A stretch of 64,000 nucleotides of DNA. It comes from Jeotgalicoccus halotolerans. Lineage in GTDB: Bacteria > Bacillota > Bacilli > Staphylococcales > Salinicoccaceae. The stretch is from the NCBI RefSeq assembly GCF_003387165.1, contig NZ_QUMW01000013.1, positions 122,409-186,408 of the forward strand. Direction: 5' to 3'. Position 1 is the first letter of the stretch; each line of letters starts with the position of its first letter. The notes under the pieces were generated by a model. The model was not told the origin of the DNA, made no database searches, and saw only the letters and a list, made by a program, of their open reading frames with translations. Shown here one piece after another: positions 61,047-64,000 of the stretch. The translations under genes and the position numbers were made by a program.

Positions 61047-62687
61047 ATGGAGTACCAGGCGTTATACAGAGCTTTTCGGCCTCAAAAGTTCAGCGATGTA
61101 GTTGGCCAGCATCACGTCACAAAAACTTTGCAGAATGCCATTACGCGCAATAAGGAATCCCATGCTTATTTATTCAGCGGCCCGCGGGGGACAGGGAAAA
61201 CGAGTATTGCCAAGATATTTGCCAAAGCATTGAACTGTCAGTTTGAGACGGATGGCGAACCTTGTAATGAATGTGAACTGTGTGTTTCCATTACAGACGG
61301 CAGCGCTAATGATGTAATTGAAATTGATGCTGCAAGTAATAACGGTGTGGACGAAATCCGCAATATAAGAGATAAAGTAAAGTATGCTCCGGCAGAAGCG
61401 GAGTTTAAAGTATATATAATAGATGAAGTGCATATGCTGACAACAGGAGCATTCAACGCACTGTTAAAAACATTGGAAGAGCCGCCGGCTCATGCGATAT
61501 TCATCTTGGCTACAACAGAGCCTCACAAAATACCCGCAACGATTATTTCCAGAACCCAGCGTTTTGATTTCAAATCGCTGGATATAGAAGAAATTACAGA
61601 ACGTCTCGAATTTGTAGCGCAGCAGGAAAACACTGCCTATGATAAAGAAGCTTTGTCATATATTGCGCGAATCGCAGAAGGCGGGATGCGCGATGCCTTG
61701 TCCATAATGGATCAGGTGATTGCATTCAGCAGTGATGAAATTACTATGCAGGATGCTGTAATGATTACAGGCGGTATCGAAAGAGATGAATTGAATGAAT
61801 GGATGAAGTTTATCGAACAGAAGGACTCTGAAGCGGCTTTCAAGAAGTTTCATCAGCTGATTGATGAAGGGAAAGACCCGACGCGTCTTGTTCATGAACT
61901 TGTCTATTTTATAAGAGATATCATTCTGATGAAACATTCAGGAGAGATTTCAGAAGAGACTGCATTCGTACATGTGGAAGATGAACTTCTGTATAAGATG
62001 ATCGATGTGCTGAACGATGCGATGGTCAGCATGCGTTTTTCTGTGAGCGTCAGTGTTCATTTGGAAATCGTTATCGTTAAGATGATCCGCGTGCTCGATG
62101 CACCGTTGCCGGCAGCAGCTGCAGGCGGTGCCTCATCGGAAGAGATTGCAGAATTAAAAGCGCAGCTCAAGCATCTCGAGCAGAAAATTGCTTCCGGTGC
62201 AGCAGCTGTAAAAGAAAAACCGAAAAGATCTTCTTCGGCCAGGAGCAGACAAGGTTTTTCTGTAGAAAAAATAGAACGTGTGCTGAATTCTGCTAATAAG
62301 GAAGATCTGGTTAAGCTGAAAGACGGCTGGCCGGGAGTATATCAGTATATAGAAGAAAAGGGACTTCAATCTCTTCGCGCACTGATAAAAGACTCGGTAC
62401 CGGTCGCGGCAAGTGATACGCATGTGCTGATTAAGTTTGATAATGATGTGCACTCTGAGCTTATAAATCAAAATGCAGAGAAGAAAGAAGAACTGGAAAA
62501 TCTGATTCCTACTATTATTGGTAAAAAAGTGCAGGTTGTCGGTGTGCCGGATTCAAGCTGGCAGCAGGTTCGTCAAAATTATATCGACAGTCACCGCAAT
62601 GATATTCAGCAAAAACAGCAGCAGGAAGAAAAGCCTTCGGATATCGCCCGGAAGATGTTCGGTGATATCGTAGAAGTTAATGACTGA
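61047..62687 (+). CDS. dnaX: DNA polymerase III gamma/tau subunit
   Basis: 546 residues. QALYRAFRPQKFSDVVGQHHV, Walker A GPRGTGKTS, the four-Cys zinc module (CNECELC with upstream Cys), and SATNN-type sensor regions are DnaX signatures (DEVHMLTTGAFNALLKTLEEPP). The C-terminal part after about residue 360 is the shorter tau extension with a low-complexity linker. Loads the sliding clamp. First gene of dnaX-ebfC-recR. Confidence 0.95.
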   Translation: MEYQALYRAFRPQKFSDVVGQHHVTKTLQNAITRNKESHAYLFSGPRGTGKTSIAKIFAKALNCQFETDGEPCNECELCVSITDGSANDVIEIDAASNNGVDEIRNIRDKVKYAPAEAEFKVYIIDEVHMLTTGAFNALLKTLEEPPAHAIFILATTEPHKIPATIISRTQRFDFKSLDIEEITERLEFVAQQENTAYDKEALSYIARIAEGGMRDALSIMDQVIAFSSDEITMQDAVMITGGIERDELNEWMKFIEQKDSEAAFKKFHQLIDEGKDPTRLVHELVYFIRDIILMKHSGEISEETAFVHVEDELLYKMIDVLNDAMVSMRFSVSVSVHLEIVIVKMIRVLDAPLPAAAAGGASSEEIAELKAQLKHLEQKIASGAAAVKEKPKRSSSARSRQGFSVEKIERVLNSANKEDLVKLKDGWPGVYQYIEEKGLQSLRALIKDSVPVAASDTHVLIKFDNDVHSELINQNAEKKEELENLIPTIIGKKVQVVGVPDSSWQQVRQNYIDSHRNDIQQKQQQEEKPSDIARKMFGDIVEVND

Positions 62688-62756
62688 TAGTTTGTAAATC
62701 GAAGATAATCATATATAATATGTAAGTGATAAAATAATGTATCGGAGGATGAAAAC

Positions 62757-63080
62757 ATGCGCGGTGGTATGAATAACATGCAAGGCATGATGAAACAGAT
62801 GCAGAAAATGCAAAAGAAGATGGAAGAAGAACAGGCTAAATTGAAAGAAGAGCAAGTTGAAGGTACAGCTGGCGGCGGCATGGTCACAGTAGTAGTATCC
62901 GGACACAAAGAAGTGCTGGATGTTATTGTCAAAGAAGAAGTTGTAGATCCGGATGATGTCGAAATGCTGCAGGATTTAATCGTTGCTGCAACAAATGAAG
63001 CTTTAAACAAAGCGGATGAACTGTCAAGCGAACGTTTAGGCAAGCACACTAAAGGTTTAAATATACCAGGGATGATGTAG
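62757..63080 (+). CDS. ebfC: YbaB/EbfC nucleoid-associated protein
   Basis: 107 residues. [52 protein letters not shown] is the family signature: a helical hairpin plus a small beta sheet that dimerises and binds DNA. Position between dnaX and recR, with its stop next to the recR start, is conserved in bacteria. Confidence 0.95.
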   Translation: MRGGMNNMQGMMKQMQKMQKKMEEEQAKLKEEQVEGTAGGGMVTVVVSGHKEVLDVIVKEEVVDPDDVEMLQDLIVAATNEALNKADELSSERLGKHTKGLNIPGMM

Positions 63081-63677
63081 ATGCATTATCCTGAACCGAT
63101 ATCCAAGCTCATAGACAGCTTCATGAAATTGCCGGGTATTGGGCCGAAAACAGCTCAGCGCCTGGCATTTTATGTACTTAATATGAAGGAAGACGACGTA
63201 GTCGACTTTTCGAAAAGCTTAATGCAGGTGAAGCGGGAGTTGACTTTCTGCAGTATATGCGGACACATTACAGATGTTGATCCCTGCTATATATGTGAAG
63301 ATAAAAATAGAGACCGTTCCACCATTTGCGTTGTACAGGATACGAAGGATGTTATCGCTATGGAAAAAATGCGCGAATATAACGGACTCTATCATGTGCT
63401 GCGGGGTGCCATCAGTCCGATGGACGGCATCGGCCCTGAAGATATAAATATACCTTCATTATTGGAACGTTTAAAAGATGAGGAAGTAAAAGAACTGATT
63501 CTCGCGACTAATCCTAATATAGAAGGAGAAAGTACCGCAATGTATTTAACGCGGCTTATAAAACCGATAGGAATCAAAACGACCAGGCTCGCTCACGGGC
63601 TGCCGATAGGCGGCGATCTCGAGTACGCCGATGAAGTGACGCTTTCGAAAGCTATTGAATACAGAACGGAAATATAA
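63081..63677 (+). CDS. recR: Recombination mediator RecR
   Basis: 198 residues, the standard length. Helix-hairpin-helix [15 protein letters not shown], four-Cys zinc site ([16 protein letters not shown]), Toprim domain with [31 protein letters not shown]. Works with RecO and RecF in gap repair. It starts one base after the ebfC stop and is followed by a hairpin. Confidence 0.96.
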   Translation: MHYPEPISKLIDSFMKLPGIGPKTAQRLAFYVLNMKEDDVVDFSKSLMQVKRELTFCSICGHITDVDPCYICEDKNRDRSTICVVQDTKDVIAMEKMREYNGLYHVLRGAISPMDGIGPEDINIPSLLERLKDEEVKELILATNPNIEGESTAMYLTRLIKPIGIKTTRLAHGLPIGGDLEYADEVTLSKAIEYRTEI

Positions 63678-63700
63678 GAGCCGCAAGGCTCTTTTTATTT
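63677..63700 (+). terminator. Terminator after recR
   Basis: AGAGCC pairs with GGCTCT around GCAA, followed by a T-rich run. Confidence 0.85.
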
Positions 63701-63725
63701 TTTCGAAATAAATTTAAATTAAGGG

Positions 63726-63754
63726 TTGCGCAAATATAGATTGTCCTGTATAGT
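63726..63754 (+). promoter_or_regulatory. rRNA operon promoter P1
   Basis: TTGCGC and TATAGT are separated by 17 bases, followed about 100 bases later by P2. Confidence 0.7.
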
Positions 63755-63829
63755 TATCTCTTGTCGGGTTCGAAACAAGCGCACAACAAAACACAACAAA
63801 GAAATTAACAAAAAGAAACAAAAAAGTGC

Positions 63830-63858
63830 TTGCAATTGAAAATCCCGCATGATATACT
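63830..63858 (+). promoter_or_regulatory. rRNA operon promoter P2
   Basis: TTGCAA and TATACT are separated by 17 bases, preceded by an A-rich stretch that could serve as UP element. Confidence 0.8.
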
Positions 63859-63865
63859 AATTAAG

Positions 63866-64000
63866 CAGTCAACGAGATTGACGCAAACAACACAAAACTT
63901 TACACAAAGAACATTGAAAACTGAATGACAATATGTCAACGTTTAATTCCGAATAAAGAAGTCTTCTATTAATTAGGAGCAGACATTGAGGCGACCAATT
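63866..64000 (+). other. rRNA operon leader before 16S rRNA
   Basis: The sequence AACATTGAAAACTGAATGAC followed by ATATGTCAACG is the typical pre-16S leader of staphylococci and relatives. The mature 16S start is not inside the window. recR followed by an rRNA operon is also the order in Staphylococcus. Confidence 0.8.

Noticed and set aside
1..64000. Prophage, integrative element or IS
   Set aside because: No integrase, transposase, phage structural gene, tRNA gene or terminal repeats were seen; only the azlD tail repeat hints at recombination.

Overview
The window looks like the chromosome of a low-to-moderate GC member of the Staphylococcaceae, most likely a Jeotgalicoccus/Salinicoccus-type relative rather than Staphylococcus itself. 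This is inferred from the ffs-dnaX-ebfC-recR-rRNA order at the right end, the staphylococcal-style pre-16S leader, sigma-B promoters of the GTTTWW-N13-GGGWAW type, a Zur box and a LexA box of Firmicute type, and the general stress proteins. There is no sign of phage, plasmid, CRISPR or insertion sequence. Part of a YfcC-type carrier is cut by the left edge, and the 16S gene starts just beyond the right edge.

Layout. 0-9.7 kb: housekeeping and accessory genes (SRPBCC protein, RluA pseudouridine synthase, pyrimidine-dimer glycosylase, BCCT transporter, a decayed YjlB-like cupin, a DUF3100 membrane pair with an M20 amidohydrolase, a LexA-controlled SAP-domain gene, DUF2200, and a Zur-controlled zinc-free S14). 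9.8-12.3 kb: an opine dehydrogenase with an NhaC-type antiporter. 12.4-28 kb is the striking part: a catabolic locus with its own sigma-54 factor (RpoN) and sigma-54 activator. It holds an aldehyde dehydrogenase, XRE-cupin regulator, TRAP transporter, DapA-family deaminase, RpoN, a three-gene HcnAB-like iron-sulfur flavoprotein unit, the PAS-AAA+-Fis activator, a DadA-like flavoprotein, a proline racemase/hydroxyproline epimerase, a catalytically dead paralogue of that epimerase, a second NhaC-type antiporter and a nucleoside deoxyribosyltransferase-like gene. Two -24/-12 promoters of near-identical sequence drive the two flavoprotein units. The enzymes fit trans-4-hydroxy-L-proline degradation to 2-oxoglutarate.

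28-38 kb: an XRE-cupin regulator with azlCD, then an AT-rich island (XRE-cupin regulator with a cre site, hydantoinase/oxoprolinase A and B, cupin, NCS1 permease). The island is followed by a decayed nitrilase copy and a second copy of the last 66 bases of azlD, which mark it as an insertion or duplication. Next come an RBBP9-type hydrolase and an intact nitrilase. 37.8-46.2 kb: metY, nnrD, an arginase-family enzyme lacking one metal ligand, a non-canonical Nramp protein, aspartate dehydrogenase, and a complete des-desK-desR membrane-fluidity system. 46.2-57 kb: VOC protein, Rrf2 regulator with LLM oxidoreductase, transporters, PdxH-like protein, VLRF1, D-serine dehydratase. 53.9-58.3 kb carries several sigma-B promoters in front of stress genes, with a GMC oxidoreductase remnant between them. 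58.3-64 kb: lipoprotein, ABC ATPase with an acidic surface protein, SRP RNA, dnaX, ebfC, recR and tandem rRNA promoters.

All family names come from recognising motifs by eye. No database search or alignment program was run, so substrate assignments are inferences.
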